Below, piece after piece: positions 13,394 to 22,039 of a stretch of 64,000 nucleotides of DNA. Source of the DNA: Microbacterium sulfonylureivorans (GTDB lineage: Bacteria; Actinomycetota; Actinomycetes; Actinomycetales; Microbacteriaceae); NCBI RefSeq assembly GCF_003999995.1, contig NZ_RJAD01000001.1, positions 1,364,001 through 1,428,000 of the forward strand, in the 5' to 3' direction. Below the pieces are notes generated by a model. The model saw only the letters and a program-made list of their open reading frames with translations. It had not been told where the DNA came from and searched no databases. The number at the start of each line of letters is the position of its first letter. The stretch's first letter is position 1. The translations under genes and the position numbers were made by a program.

Positions 13394-13966
13394 ATGCCGA
13401 TTCCCACCGCTGTCGCCACTTTCCACACCAACTACGGCGACATCGTCGTCAACCTCTTCGGTGACCACGCACCGACCACGGTCAAGAACTTCGTCGGCCT
13501 CGCCGACGGCACGGGTTCGTGGACCGACCCCGCCACGGGCAAGCCCGGTGAGGGCCCGCTCTACAAGGATGTGGTGTTCCACCGCATCATCTCCGGCTTC
13601 ATGATCCAGGGCGGCGACCCGCTCGGTCAGGGCGTCGGCGGACCGGGCTACACGTTCAACGACGAGATCAGCCCCGAGCTCACCTTCACCGAGCCGTACA
13701 AGCTCGCGATGGCCAACGCCGGTCTGCGTCGCAACGCCATCACCGGTCAGGCCGAGGGCACCAACGGCTCGCAGTTCTTCATCACCGTCCCCGGCCAGGG
13801 CGGTCGCGGCCCCGAGTGGCTGCAGGGCAAGCACACGATCTTCGGCGAAGTCGCCGATGACGCCTCGAAGGCCGTCGTCGACACGATCAGCGACGTGCCG
13901 ACGGCTGCGGGCGATCGGCCGATCGAGCCCGTCGTCCTGCAGTCGATCGACATCGTCGCGGCCTAG
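13394..13966 (+). CDS. Cyclophilin-type peptidyl-prolyl cis-trans isomerase
   Basis: This 190-residue enzyme speeds Xaa-Pro isomerisation during protein folding. It has the cyclophilin core: FHTNYGDIVVNLF near the N-terminus, VVFHRIISGFMIQGGDP with the catalytic Arg, the AMANAG segment and GTNGSQFFITV, then LQGKHTIFGEV. There is no signal peptide, so it acts in the cytoplasm. The ATG at 13394 gives the family N-terminus; an in-frame start 24 codons upstream lacks conservation. The rhomboid gene follows 15 nt later. Confidence 0.93.
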   Translation: MPIPTAVATFHTNYGDIVVNLFGDHAPTTVKNFVGLADGTGSWTDPATGKPGEGPLYKDVVFHRIISGFMIQGGDPLGQGVGGPGYTFNDEISPELTFTEPYKLAMANAGLRRNAITGQAEGTNGSQFFITVPGQGGRGPEWLQGKHTIFGEVADDASKAVVDTISDVPTAAGDRPIEPVVLQSIDIVAA

Positions 13967-13981
13967 GCGCTCCGCCGCCTC

Positions 13982-14893
13982 GTGACCACCGACGACTTCC
14001 GTCGCAACAGCGACAACTTCTGCTACCGGCATCCCGACCGGCAGAGCTTCGTGCTCTGCCAGCGGTGCCTGCGCACCATCTGCCCCGAGTGCCAGACCCC
14101 CGCCGCCGTCGGCGTGATCTGCCCCGAGTGCATGCGCGACCAGCAGAAGAGCGTGTCTCCCGCCCAGCGGAAGGCCGAGCGTCGGTGGTCACGTCCGCGC
14201 GCCGTGACGGTCGCGGACTCCCGCCCGATCGTCACGTACGCCATCATCGGCGTGACCCTGTTCTTCTTTCTCCTGCAGCTGATCCCCGGATTCGGCTCCA
14301 CTGTCACCGACGCGCTCCTGTTGTGGGCGCCGTACCTGTACCCGGGACTGACGGGGACGTTCGAGCCCTGGCGCCTGTTCACCGTCCTCCTGGTGCACGA
14401 CGCATCCAGCATCTTGCATGTGGGACTGAACATGCTCGCACTCTGGATGATCGGGCGCAGCCTCGAGCCCCTGCTCGGTCGTTGGCGGTTCATCACGCTC
14501 TACCTGCTGAGCGGGCTGGGCGGGTCGGTCGCCGTCGCACTCCTCGGTTTCAGCACGCCGGTGGTCGGGGCATCCGGTGCCATCTACGGTCTGTTCGGCG
14601 CGCTGCTGATCGTCGGCCGCCACATCGGCGCCAACATCACGGGCATCGCGGTGATCCTCGGCATCAACCTCGTCATCACCTTCCTGCCGCTCGTGTTCGG
14701 CGGTGCGGTGCGCGTCTCGTGGCAGGCCCACCTCGGCGGGCTCCTCGTCGGGCTCCTCGTCGCGTTCATCTACACGCGGACGCGATCCGCGCGGCAGCGG
14801 ACGCTGCAGATCTGGTTGCTCGCGGCGGTCACGGCGGGCCTCATCGGACTCCTGTTCGTGCCCGCGCTCTTTCCCGCGCTGGTGTTCGGCTGA
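13982..14893 (+). CDS. Rhomboid family intramembrane serine protease with N-terminal zinc-binding domain
   Basis: This 303-residue protein (GTG start) has a cysteine-rich N-terminal module (CYRHP, CQRCLRTICPEC, CPECM; about residues 14-58) resembling a B-box-like zinc finger. A six-helix rhomboid domain follows from about residue 80. The catalytic Ser lies in GASGAIYGLFGALL and the partner His in SWQAHLGGLLVG. Rhomboids cut transmembrane helices inside the membrane. The zinc-finger fusion is common in actinobacteria. It lies close after the cyclophilin gene and ends at a palindrome cluster and a strong terminator. Confidence 0.92.
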   Translation: MTTDDFRRNSDNFCYRHPDRQSFVLCQRCLRTICPECQTPAAVGVICPECMRDQQKSVSPAQRKAERRWSRPRAVTVADSRPIVTYAIIGVTLFFFLLQLIPGFGSTVTDALLLWAPYLYPGLTGTFEPWRLFTVLLVHDASSILHVGLNMLALWMIGRSLEPLLGRWRFITLYLLSGLGGSVAVALLGFSTPVVGASGAIYGLFGALLIVGRHIGANITGIAVILGINLVITFLPLVFGGAVRVSWQAHLGGLLVGLLVAFIYTRTRSARQRTLQIWLLAAVTAGLIGLLFVPALFPALVFG

Positions 14894-14983
14894 GAGTTAT
14901 CCACAGGTTCATCCACATATGGGGATGAATCACACGCGTGTAATTCACAGGTGTTAACAACGTTGTTAACAACCCCATGCAAA
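14894..14983. repeat. Dense cluster of DnaA-box-like and palindromic elements
   Basis: In 90 non-coding nucleotides there are a perfect DnaA box TTATCCACA (14897-14905), a one-mismatch box TCATCCACA (14909-14917), an inverted repeat TTCATCC/GGATGAA (14908-14914 and 14923-14929), the palindrome ACACGCGTGT (14932-14941) and a perfect 20-nt palindrome centred on AACGTT (14952-14971, core GTTAACAACGTTGTTAAC). The stretch is much more AT-rich than its surroundings. It may bind DnaA and another dimeric protein; which protein is unknown. Confidence 0.75.
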
Positions 14984-15015
14984 CGAAAAGCCCCGGTCTG
15001 ACCGGGGCTTTCGTT
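14984..15015. terminator. Bidirectional terminator between rhomboid gene and crgA
   Basis: The arm AAGCCCCGG pairs with CCGGGGCTT around a TCTGA loop. An A-run lies before it and T-rich sequence after it, so it can terminate both the rhomboid transcript and the convergent crgA transcript. Confidence 0.9.
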
Positions 15016-15032
15016 TCGAATATGGCGCGGTC

Positions 15033-15272
15033 TTATCGCCAGCGCGTGGTCATGAGGAAGCCGAGGAACGCGATGCCGAAGCCGATCACGAGGTTCCAGG
15101 CGCCGATGTCGGGGATCGGGTACGCCATGCCGCTCAGATAGAAGACGAGCACCCATACGAGGCCGACCAGCATGAGGCCGATCATGATCGGCTTGAACCA
15201 CACCGGGTTGGGTGCGGCCTCGCCTTCTGCGCGCTCGACGAGCGAGTCGTCATCTTTGCCGGGTCGTGCCAT
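15033..15272 (-). CDS. crgA: Cell division protein CrgA
   Basis: This 79-residue protein has two transmembrane helices (about 27-48 and 56-75) and the conserved NPVWFKPIMIG start of the first helix, the compact CrgA architecture. CrgA is an actinobacterial division protein that joins the FtsZ ring and contacts FtsI and other divisome members. Its location near the origin and the pkn/pbp/rod cluster is typical. It is divergent from the sortase gene. Confidence 0.93.
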   Translation of the reverse strand: MARPGKDDDSLVERAEGEAAPNPVWFKPIMIGLMLVGLVWVLVFYLSGMAYPIPDIGAWNLVIGFGIAFLGFLMTTRWR

Positions 15273-15326
15273 GGCAGAAGTCTAACTGCCAGCCGGCCCT
15301 CAGCGTGCGCTGACTAGAATCCACCT

Positions 15327-16115
15327 GTGGAGGAAGCTCTGGCCGGCAACGCGGGGGACGCCGGGATCCGCCGTTCGCGCGCGCTCCCGAAGCGTCGCAC
15401 GTCGGTCGTCGGCGTCATCGGAGAGATCCTCATCACTGCCGGCGTGATCACGCTCCTGTACGTCGTGTGGCAGCTGTGGGTCGGCGACATGATCTACGGC
15501 GCAGAGCGGAATGCGACTGGCCATGAGCTCTCGCAGGAGTGGGCCGATGCGTATCCGAGCACGAGCGAACCGGACGCCGCCGCTCCCGAGGGCGATCCTG
15601 TCACGGCCGAGCCGATCATCCTCGCCGAGCCCGCGGATGCCGAGCAGTTCGGTGTCATGCACATCCCGCGCTTCGGCTCCGACTACGCCGTGCCCATGGC
15701 CGGCGGCATCACGCGGGCCAACACACTCGACCCGATCGGGATCGGGCACTATCCCGGCACGAGCATGCCCGGTGAGGCCGGCAACTTCGCCGTCGCGGCG
15801 CACCGCACCACCTGGGGCAAGCCGTTCAACCGGATCGCCGAGCTGCGGGTCGGCGATGCGATCGTGGTCGAGACGCCGGACGGCTGGTACACCTACCGCT
15901 TCCGCACCCTCGAGTACGTCACCCCCGACGCGGTCGAGGTACTGCTGCCGGTGCCGCAGGAGCTCGACGTGCCGCCCGGCACCGCATACATCACGATGAC
16001 CAGCTGCAGTCCGATGTATTCGATGGCAGAGCGCATCGTCGCGTACGGGGTGTTCGAGTCGTTCACGCCGCGGACGGCCGGGCCGCCGGCATCCCTCGAC
16101 GAAGCGGCGGTCTGA
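15327..16115 (+). CDS. Class E sortase
   Basis: This 262-residue membrane-anchored transpeptidase begins at GTG 15327. It has a basic N-terminus, one membrane helix (about 28-50), a short acidic linker and a sortase barrel from about residue 100. The catalytic His lies in FAVAAHRTTWGKPF, the catalytic Cys in ITMTSCSP, and a downstream Arg in AERIVAYG. Class E sortases in high-GC actinobacteria attach surface proteins carrying LAXTG-like signals. Its stop overlaps the next gene (ATGA). Confidence 0.9.
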   Translation: MEEALAGNAGDAGIRRSRALPKRRTSVVGVIGEILITAGVITLLYVVWQLWVGDMIYGAERNATGHELSQEWADAYPSTSEPDAAAPEGDPVTAEPIILAEPADAEQFGVMHIPRFGSDYAVPMAGGITRANTLDPIGIGHYPGTSMPGEAGNFAVAAHRTTWGKPFNRIAELRVGDAIVVETPDGWYTYRFRTLEYVTPDAVEVLLPVPQELDVPPGTAYITMTSCSPMYSMAERIVAYGVFESFTPRTAGPPASLDEAAV

Positions 16116-16270
16116 TGTACGCGGCGCTGTGGCGTGTCCTTCCCGGACCCTGGTGGGTGCGGGTGCTCATCCTGCTCGTCCTCGTGGCGGCAGCGCTGTA
16201 CGGCCTCGTCTTCTACGCCTTCCCGTGGGTGAGCCAGTTCGTGAACCCGCAGGAAGTCACGGTCCAGTGA
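16115..16270 (+). CDS. Small single-pass membrane protein (51 aa)
   Basis: The frame starts in the ATGA overlap with the sortase stop and encodes 51 residues: an aromatic N-terminus (MYAALWRVLPGPWWVR), one strong membrane helix (about 16-38) and a short tail ending EVTVQ. Coupling to the sortase gene and the clean hydrophobic helix make it a credible gene. A small protein at this place next to sortase and pabA is common in actinobacteria as far as I remember, without known function. Confidence 0.75.
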   Translation: MYAALWRVLPGPWWVRVLILLVLVAAALYGLVFYAFPWVSQFVNPQEVTVQ

Positions 16271-16280
16271 CGTCGCGCCG

Positions 16281-16910
16281 ATGAGCGGGTCGCGGGTCCT
16301 CGTCGTCGACAACCACGACAGCTTCGTCCACACCCTCGCCGGGTACCTGCACGAGCTCGGGGCGGACACCGATCTCGTCGAGGCCGACGCCGTGCACGAC
16401 CCCGTCGGGCTGATCGCCCCGTACCGTGCCGTGCTCATCTCGCCGGGGCCGGGCGCGCCTGCGGACGCCGGCGCGTCGATCGAGGTCGTCCGCACGGCGT
16501 CGGTGGCAGGCATCCCTCTGCTCGGCGTCTGCCTCGGCCACCAGGCGATCGCCGAGGCCTTCGGCGCGAAGGTGGACCACGCCCCCGAGCTCATGCACGG
16601 CATGACCTCTCTCGTGCACCACGACGGCAGCGCGCTCTACGCGGGGCTGCCCGACCCGTTCCCCGCGACCCGGTACCACTCGCTCTCGATCGTTCCGGAG
16701 ACGCTCCCGGCCGAGCTCGTCGTCACGAGTCGCACGGCCGGCGGAGTCATCATGGGCGTCGCGCACCGCACCGCCCCGATCGTCGGCGTTCAGTTCCACC
16801 CCGAGAGCGTGCTCACCGAAGGCGGGCACCGACTGCTCGGCAACTGGCTGACCACAGCGGGATTCCCGGATGCCGCGGCCCGGGGCGCGTCGCTGAGCCC
16901 ACGTCGCTGA
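16281..16910 (+). CDS. pabA: Glutamine amidotransferase, aminodeoxychorismate/anthranilate synthase component II
   Basis: This 209-residue class I glutamine amidotransferase supplies ammonia to a chorismate-using partner (PabB for folate or TrpE for tryptophan). It has VLVVDNHDSFVHTLAGYL at the N-terminus, SPGPGAP, the catalytic Cys in GVCLGHQAIAEAFG, and the His/Glu pair in VQFHPESVLTEGG. Neither partner gene is beside it, so pabA rather than trpG is a choice based on context. The final codons and stop lie inside a 14-nt tandem repeat. Confidence 0.85.
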   Translation: MSGSRVLVVDNHDSFVHTLAGYLHELGADTDLVEADAVHDPVGLIAPYRAVLISPGPGAPADAGASIEVVRTASVAGIPLLGVCLGHQAIAEAFGAKVDHAPELMHGMTSLVHHDGSALYAGLPDPFPATRYHSLSIVPETLPAELVVTSRTAGGVIMGVAHRTAPIVGVQFHPESVLTEGGHRLLGNWLTTAGFPDAAARGASLSPRR

Positions 16911-16944
16911 GCCCGCGTCGCTGAGCCCGCGTCGCTGAGCCCAC
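16889..16944. repeat. Four tandem copies of a 14-nt unit over the pabA stop
   Basis: The unit GTCGCTGAGCCCRC occurs four times head to tail at 16889-16902, 16903-16916, 16917-16930 and 16931-16944, with only one variable position (A or G). The pabA stop codon (16908-16910) lies in the second copy. Each copy contains a TGA, so slippage would change the 3' end of the gene by whole or partial repeats. Confidence 0.9.
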
Positions 16945-16998
16945 GCCGCGATCGGCGCCCGGCAAGCGACGCCCGGCGAGCCGACGTTTCGCGGTCGG

Positions 16999-18699
16999 CT
17001 AGGGCCCGGAGCAGAACCCGAGCTCGATGGCGGAGTGGATCGCGACGTCGCCCGGCGGCAGGGACTGCGTCGAGACCGTCGGCGGCGCGGCCGCGGTGCA
17101 GGAGGTGTCCTCCTTGGTGGTCACGGTCAGCTCGAGCGTCTCGAGCTCGCGCTGCGCCGCCTCGACGGTGTAGCCGGTGACGTCGTTGATCGTGACCTTG
17201 CCCGAAGCGACGGTGAGGTTCACCACCGTGCCGGTCGGCACCTTGGCGCCCTCCGTCTGGTCGGTCGAGATCACCGTGCCGGACGCGAGGGCAGGATCGT
17301 TGCGCTGTGTGACCGACCCGAGGGTCAGCCCCGCGGCTTCGAGCGCATCGGTGGCCGCGGGCTGCCCCAGCCCCGTCAACGGGGGCACCGTTGCCAACTC
17401 CTGGCCGATCGACACGTACACGTCGACCTGCTGACCGGGATTGACCGACTCTCCCGCGGCGGGATCGGTGCGGATCACGATGCCCTCCGGCACGTCGGAG
17501 CTCTCCTCGTCGACACGGAAGGCGCCCAGCTCCTCGTCGAGGAGCTCCTCGTTGGCCCGATCGTAGGTCATGCCCGCGACGTCCGGAACGATGCGAGCGG
17601 TCGACGGCACCGTCTTGGTGGGCTGGACCGTGAAGACCCAGAACATCACGGAGATGAGGAGGACCGCGAGCAGCCCCACACCCGCCCAGATCCACGCGAC
17701 CGGCGGACCGGCCTGCGTGCGCTTCATCGTCGTGTCGGTGCTGAGCTGGCGCAGCGATCGAGCGGTCTCGGCCGCCTGCTTCGGGTTGGGACCGTAGAGC
17801 TCGCTCGTGAGTGCGCCGACCTGACGCTTCGACGGCGAGCGCCCGTCGAGGGTCGCGTCGAGCGCCTCGCGGAATCCCGCTGCATCCTGATAGCGCTGGA
17901 AGGGGTCCTTCGCAAGGGCGCGCAGTGCGACGGCATCGAGCGACCGAGGCACGGTCTCGCGGATCTCGGACGGAGGCAGCGGCGCTTCGCTCACATGCTG
18001 GTACGCGACGGCGACCGGGGACTCCCCGCGGAACGGCGGACGACCGGCGAGGAGCTCGTACAGCACGACGCCCGCGGAGTAGAGATCGGCTCGGGCATCG
18101 ACGGGTTCGCCCTTGGCCTGCTCTGGTGAGAAGTATGCCGCGGTGCCGATGATCGCGGTGGTCTCGGCCACGGTCGACGAAGTGTCCGACACCGCACGCG
18201 CGATGCCGAAGTCCATGACCTTGACCTGCCCGGCGTCGGTCACCATGACGTTGCCCGGCTTGATGTCGCGATGCACGACGCCTGCGCGGTGCGAGTACTC
18301 GAGTGCCTCCAGGATGCCGTCGACGTATCGCACGGTGTCGTCGACGGGAACCGGGCCGGCGGAGATGATGTCCTTCAGCAGGCGACCCTTGACCAGCTCC
18401 ATGATGATGAAGGGCACAGGGCGGACGGTGCCGTCGGGGTTCGTGTCGGTGTCTTCGCCGGCGTCGTACACACGGACGATCGTCGGATGCGCCATCCTCG
18501 ACGCGGCCTGCGCCTCGAGGCGGAATCGCGTGCGGAACGCATTGTCGCCGGCGAGCTCGCGATCGAGGATCTTGATCGCGACGGCGCGTCCCAGCGTCAG
18601 GTCGTAGCCGCGATACACGCTGGCCATGCCGCCGCGTCCGATGGGCTCGTCGATGCGATAGCGCCCCGAAAGCACGCGCGGCTCAGCTGTCACAGTCAC
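16999..18699 (-). CDS. pknB: PASTA-domain Ser/Thr protein kinase PknB
   Basis: This 566-residue transmembrane kinase senses peptidoglycan fragments and phosphorylates wall-synthesis and division proteins. The kinase domain has the glycine loop GRGGMASV (21-28), Lys43 in [13 protein letters not shown] with catalytic Asp145, and DFG at 163-165. A membrane helix lies near 335-357. The extracellular part holds three PASTA-like repeats and a Cys-containing C-terminal segment. It is the last gene of the seven-gene minus-strand cluster, 74 nt after pknA, and is convergent with pabA. Confidence 0.96.
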   Translation of the reverse strand: MTVTAEPRVLSGRYRIDEPIGRGGMASVYRGYDLTLGRAVAIKILDRELAGDNAFRTRFRLEAQAASRMAHPTIVRVYDAGEDTDTNPDGTVRPVPFIIMELVKGRLLKDIISAGPVPVDDTVRYVDGILEALEYSHRAGVVHRDIKPGNVMVTDAGQVKVMDFGIARAVSDTSSTVAETTAIIGTAAYFSPEQAKGEPVDARADLYSAGVVLYELLAGRPPFRGESPVAVAYQHVSEAPLPPSEIRETVPRSLDAVALRALAKDPFQRYQDAAGFREALDATLDGRSPSKRQVGALTSELYGPNPKQAAETARSLRQLSTDTTMKRTQAGPPVAWIWAGVGLLAVLLISVMFWVFTVQPTKTVPSTARIVPDVAGMTYDRANEELLDEELGAFRVDEESSDVPEGIVIRTDPAAGESVNPGQQVDVYVSIGQELATVPPLTGLGQPAATDALEAAGLTLGSVTQRNDPALASGTVISTDQTEGAKVPTGTVVNLTVASGKVTINDVTGYTVEAAQRELETLELTVTTKEDTSCTAAAPPTVSTQSLPPGDVAIHSAIELGFCSGP

Positions 18700-18773
18700 T
18701 CCCTGCGTGGAACAAGAGCCAGACTAGCCGAGCGTGAGCGGGGAGCCGATTCCGGCGCCCCCGCTCACGCTCA

Positions 18774-20519
18774 TCAGGGCGTGGTCTCGCCGTCTTCGCC
18801 GCCGTCGTCGCCGGCGTCGGCGGCCTGGATGGTCGCGGTCGCCTCGGGCGATGCCGGAGACGGACGCTCTCCCGAGGGACCTCCGGTGCAGGTCACCGTG
18901 TACGTGACGATGACGCTTCCGGTCGCGTTGGTCGGCACGGTCACCTGCGCGGTGCGGTCGGACGGTCCGAAGGCCGACGTGGACTGGCCGTTCGAGAAGG
19001 TGCCGTTCGTCGCGGTGAGGTTGTAGGAGCTCACGGATCCTTCGCCGGCGGGGCAGCTGTAGCCGGGCCAGCTCACCTCGAGCGTCTCACCGGGAGCGAC
19101 CGTCGCGTTGTTCAACGCCGGTGCCCCGGGCGGGGGCATCTCGATCTGAGGGCCGTATGCGGTCAGGGTGATCGTGCGTCCGGTCTCGACGCGGCCGGTG
19201 GGGTCGACGTTGTACACGATGCCGACATCGTCGGCAGTCGGAGCGGCGTTGCCCGTCGCGCAGGTCGCGACGAGGTCTGCGTCGACGAGGATGGCGCTCG
19301 CGTCTTCGCACGTCTTGCCGGTGAGACCGAGGGCGCCGACATCGACCAGTTCGACCGTCGGGGTCGGGGTCGGGGTGTCGGACGGCGTCGGGCTCGGCGT
19401 ATCCGAGGCGGACGGGGTGGATGGTCCGGGCTCGGGGCCGCCCTGGTTCGCGAGCAATGCCCAGATCGTTCCGCCGAGCACAAGGAGCAGCAGGATGATC
19501 AGCGCGATGAGCGGCCACGTCCAGGGGCTGCGCTTCTTCTTCTCGGCTTCGGCCTCGCCGTCGACGACCTCGCCGTCTGCCGCGGGGAGAAGCATGGTCG
19601 CGGTGCCGGTCGCGCCGCCCGCGGTGAGGATCTGCGTCATGTCGTCGCCGACGGCAGCGCCTGTGGCGATCGCGGGCACGGCCGCCGCCGCTGCGGCGAC
19701 ATCCCCCCGGCGCAGGGCGGTCGCGGCGCGCGCGACCGCGGCCGACGACGCGGGTCGGTCTTCGGGCTTCTTGGCGATCATCGCCATGACGAGGTTCTGG
19801 ACCGGCACGGCGACCGTCGGCGGCAGCGGCGGAGGCTGCTCGTTGATCTGGGCCATCGCGATCGCGACCTGCGACTCGCCCGTGAAGGGGCGCTTGCCGG
19901 CCAGCGACTCGTACGCGACGATGCCGAGCGAGTACGTGTCGGTGGCGGGGGATGCCGGGTGCCCCGATGCCTGCTCGGGCGACAGGTACTGCACCGTGCC
20001 CATGACCTGTCCGGTGGCGGTGAGCGGCACCTGGTCGGCGATGCGGGCGATGCCGAAGTCGGTGATCTTGACGCGGCCGTCGGGTGTGATCAGGAGATTG
20101 CCGGGCTTGATGTCGCGGTGCACGAGCCCCGCCGCATGCGCCGCCTGCAGGGCCGCAGAGGTCTGAGCGACGATGTCGAGGGTCTTGTCGGTGGAGAGCG
20201 ATCCGTCGCGCTCGAGGATGGTCGAAAGCGCCTCGCCGGGCACGAGCTCCATGACCAGGAACGCGCTGCCGTTCTCCTCGCCGTAGTCGAAGACGCTCGC
20301 GATGCCCTCGTGGTTCACGAGGGCCGCGTGCCGGGCCTCGGCGCGGAAGCGCTCGAGGAAGCCGGGATCGCCCATGTACTCGTCTTTGAGGATCTTGATG
20401 GCGACCGTACGTCCGATGACGTGGTCCGTCGCCTCCCACACCTCGCCCATGCCGCCGATCGCGATCCGCGAATCAAGCTCGTAGCGGCCGCCGAAGGTCA
20501 CACCCTGCGTCGGTCTCAT
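18774..20519 (-). CDS. pknA: Ser/Thr protein kinase PknA-like, with unusual extracellular region
   Basis: This 581-residue kinase starts at the ATG in the ATGA overlap with pbpA. Key residues are Lys42 (AIKIL), HRDIKPGN with Asp136, and DFG 154-156. A charged KKKRSPWTW stretch precedes the membrane helix at about 365-388. Outside the membrane come a Ser/Thr/Pro-rich linker ([16 protein letters not shown]), one PASTA-like unit (about 425-490), then a beta-rich, Thr-rich domain resembling an Ig/Fn3 fold and an acidic tail. The pknA name is by position; the extra beta domain is uncommon. Confidence 0.9.
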   Translation of the reverse strand: MRPTQGVTFGGRYELDSRIAIGGMGEVWEATDHVIGRTVAIKILKDEYMGDPGFLERFRAEARHAALVNHEGIASVFDYGEENGSAFLVMELVPGEALSTILERDGSLSTDKTLDIVAQTSAALQAAHAAGLVHRDIKPGNLLITPDGRVKITDFGIARIADQVPLTATGQVMGTVQYLSPEQASGHPASPATDTYSLGIVAYESLAGKRPFTGESQVAIAMAQINEQPPPLPPTVAVPVQNLVMAMIAKKPEDRPASSAAVARAATALRRGDVAAAAAAVPAIATGAAVGDDMTQILTAGGATGTATMLLPAADGEVVDGEAEAEKKKRSPWTWPLIALIILLLLVLGGTIWALLANQGGPEPGPSTPSASDTPSPTPSDTPTPTPTVELVDVGALGLTGKTCEDASAILVDADLVATCATGNAAPTADDVGIVYNVDPTGRVETGRTITLTAYGPQIEMPPPGAPALNNATVAPGETLEVSWPGYSCPAGEGSVSSYNLTATNGTFSNGQSTSAFGPSDRTAQVTVPTNATGSVIVTYTVTCTGGPSGERPSPASPEATATIQAADAGDDGGEDGETTP

Positions 20520-21973
20520 CTGCTCAGCACCGCCTCCATGACCTTCTTCGCGATCGGGGCCGCGATGGTGTTCCCGCTTCCGGACTGACCTTGCCCGCCG
20601 CCGTCCTCGACGACGACCGCCACGGCGATCTCTGGGTTGTCGGCGGGAGCGAATCCCGTGAACCACAGTGTGTACGGCTCGTCCGGCCCGTTCTCCGATG
20701 TCCCGGTCTTACCGGCCACGTCGACCCCGTCTATTCTTGCACCCGATGCCGCACCGTCACTGACATTCGCGACCATCATGGCGACCAGTTCGTCGGCGAT
20801 CCCCTGGTCGAGGGCTCGACCGAACTCGGTGCTGTCGAACGTCTGCTGGACCGACAGGTCGGGACCGATGACGCGGTCCACCATCATGGGGTTCATCACG
20901 ACGCCTCCGTTCGCGATTCCGGCCGACACCATCGCCATCTGCAGCGGTGTCGCGGTGACCTGACCCTGGCCGAAGCCGGTCAGAGCGGTCTGCGCGTCGT
21001 CGAGGCCGCGGGGGTAGCTCGAGGGCGTCGACACGAGCGGCAGCTCAAACGGCCGGTTGAAGCCGTACTTCTCGGCCTCTTCGCGGATCGCGGTGTCGCC
21101 CAGCTCGACGGCGAGCTCCGCGAACGGGATGTTGCAGCTCAGCCGGAGGGCGTCGGCGATCGTCACCGTGGCGCCCGGACCGCAGGTGCCCCCGCTGGCG
21201 TTGTGTACGACGCTGGAAGACTGCGGGAGCGTGTAGGTCGCGGGGTTCGGGAGTGCGGATGTCGGCGTGTAGTCCCCGGAAGCGAGCGCTGCCGACGCGA
21301 CGACGAGCTTGAACGTGGATCCCGGCGGGTTGAGGTCGCCGGCGATCGAGCGATCGGAGAGGGGCTTGCCCGGGTCGGCGACCAGCGCGTCATAGGTCGC
21401 GTTGACCTCGACCGTGTTGTGCGAGGCGAGGAGGTTCGTGTCGTAGCTGGGGCTCGTGACCATCGCGAGCACACGTCCGGTGGACGGCTCGATCGCGAGG
21501 ATGCCGCCCTGGAGATCGCCGAGCGCCTCGTACGCCGCTCGCTGGACGTCGGCGTCGAGGGTCAGGACGACGTTCGATCCCCGCGGCGGCTGGCCCGTGA
21601 AGAGGCGCTCGATGCGCGAGAGGAACTGCGAGCCCGCCGTGCCGCTGAGATACGAGTTCATCGCCCGCTCGATGCCGGTCGCCTGGCCGAGCGCGGGGTT
21701 GATGTAGCCCGTGACCGGCGCCCACATGTCGGCATCGGTGTAGACCCGCTGCCAGCTGTAGACGTCGTTGGAGGCCACGGACGACGCGATCGCCGCCCCG
21801 CTCGCGATGATCGAGCCGCGCTGCACCTCGTACGAGTCGTACAGGGCGCGCGTGTTGCGCGGGTTCTGCGCGAGCTCCTCGGCGTTGATCACCTGGATCC
21901 AGCTCGTCGAGCCGAACAGGGCGAGGAACATGATGAGCATCAGGATGCTCAGGCGTCTGAGCTCTTTGGTCAT
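20516..21973 (-). CDS. pbpA: Penicillin-binding protein 2-type transpeptidase (PbpA)
   Basis: This 485-residue class B PBP crosslinks peptidoglycan together with the SEDS polymerase encoded just upstream. It has one N-terminal membrane anchor (about 8-27), a dimerisation/pedestal region, and a transpeptidase domain with the active-site SXXK at Ser219 (STFK), SXN at 279-281 (SCN) and KTG at 422-424. Its stop overlaps pknA. The ribosome-binding site lies in a hairpin in the short leader between rodA and pbpA. Confidence 0.95.
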   Translation of the reverse strand: MTKELRRLSILMLIMFLALFGSTSWIQVINAEELAQNPRNTRALYDSYEVQRGSIIASGAAIASSVASNDVYSWQRVYTDADMWAPVTGYINPALGQATGIERAMNSYLSGTAGSQFLSRIERLFTGQPPRGSNVVLTLDADVQRAAYEALGDLQGGILAIEPSTGRVLAMVTSPSYDTNLLASHNTVEVNATYDALVADPGKPLSDRSIAGDLNPPGSTFKLVVASAALASGDYTPTSALPNPATYTLPQSSSVVHNASGGTCGPGATVTIADALRLSCNIPFAELAVELGDTAIREEAEKYGFNRPFELPLVSTPSSYPRGLDDAQTALTGFGQGQVTATPLQMAMVSAGIANGGVVMNPMMVDRVIGPDLSVQQTFDSTEFGRALDQGIADELVAMMVANVSDGAASGARIDGVDVAGKTGTSENGPDEPYTLWFTGFAPADNPEIAVAVVVEDGGGQGQSGSGNTIAAPIAKKVMEAVLSR

Positions 21974-22038
21974 GAGTCGCCCCCTTCGGGCGACACGCGT
22001 GCCGGAGGCACGCTCTTCGGGGTGTGCTCTCTGGTCAT
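21970..22038 (-). promoter_or_regulatory. Hairpin leader with a 22-codon frame before pbpA
   Basis: One nucleotide after the rodA stop a 22-codon reading frame opens (ATG at 22038) and stops in an ATGA overlap with the pbpA start. In the mRNA it holds two perfect hairpins: GCGUGCC/GGCACGC (21997-22013) and GUCGCCC/GGGCGAC (21976-21994). The second hairpin's loop and 3' arm contain the pbpA Shine-Dalgarno sequence GAAGGGGG. A ribosome translating the short frame would open this hairpin. The coupling role is inference. Confidence 0.5.
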
Positions 22039-22039
22039 G

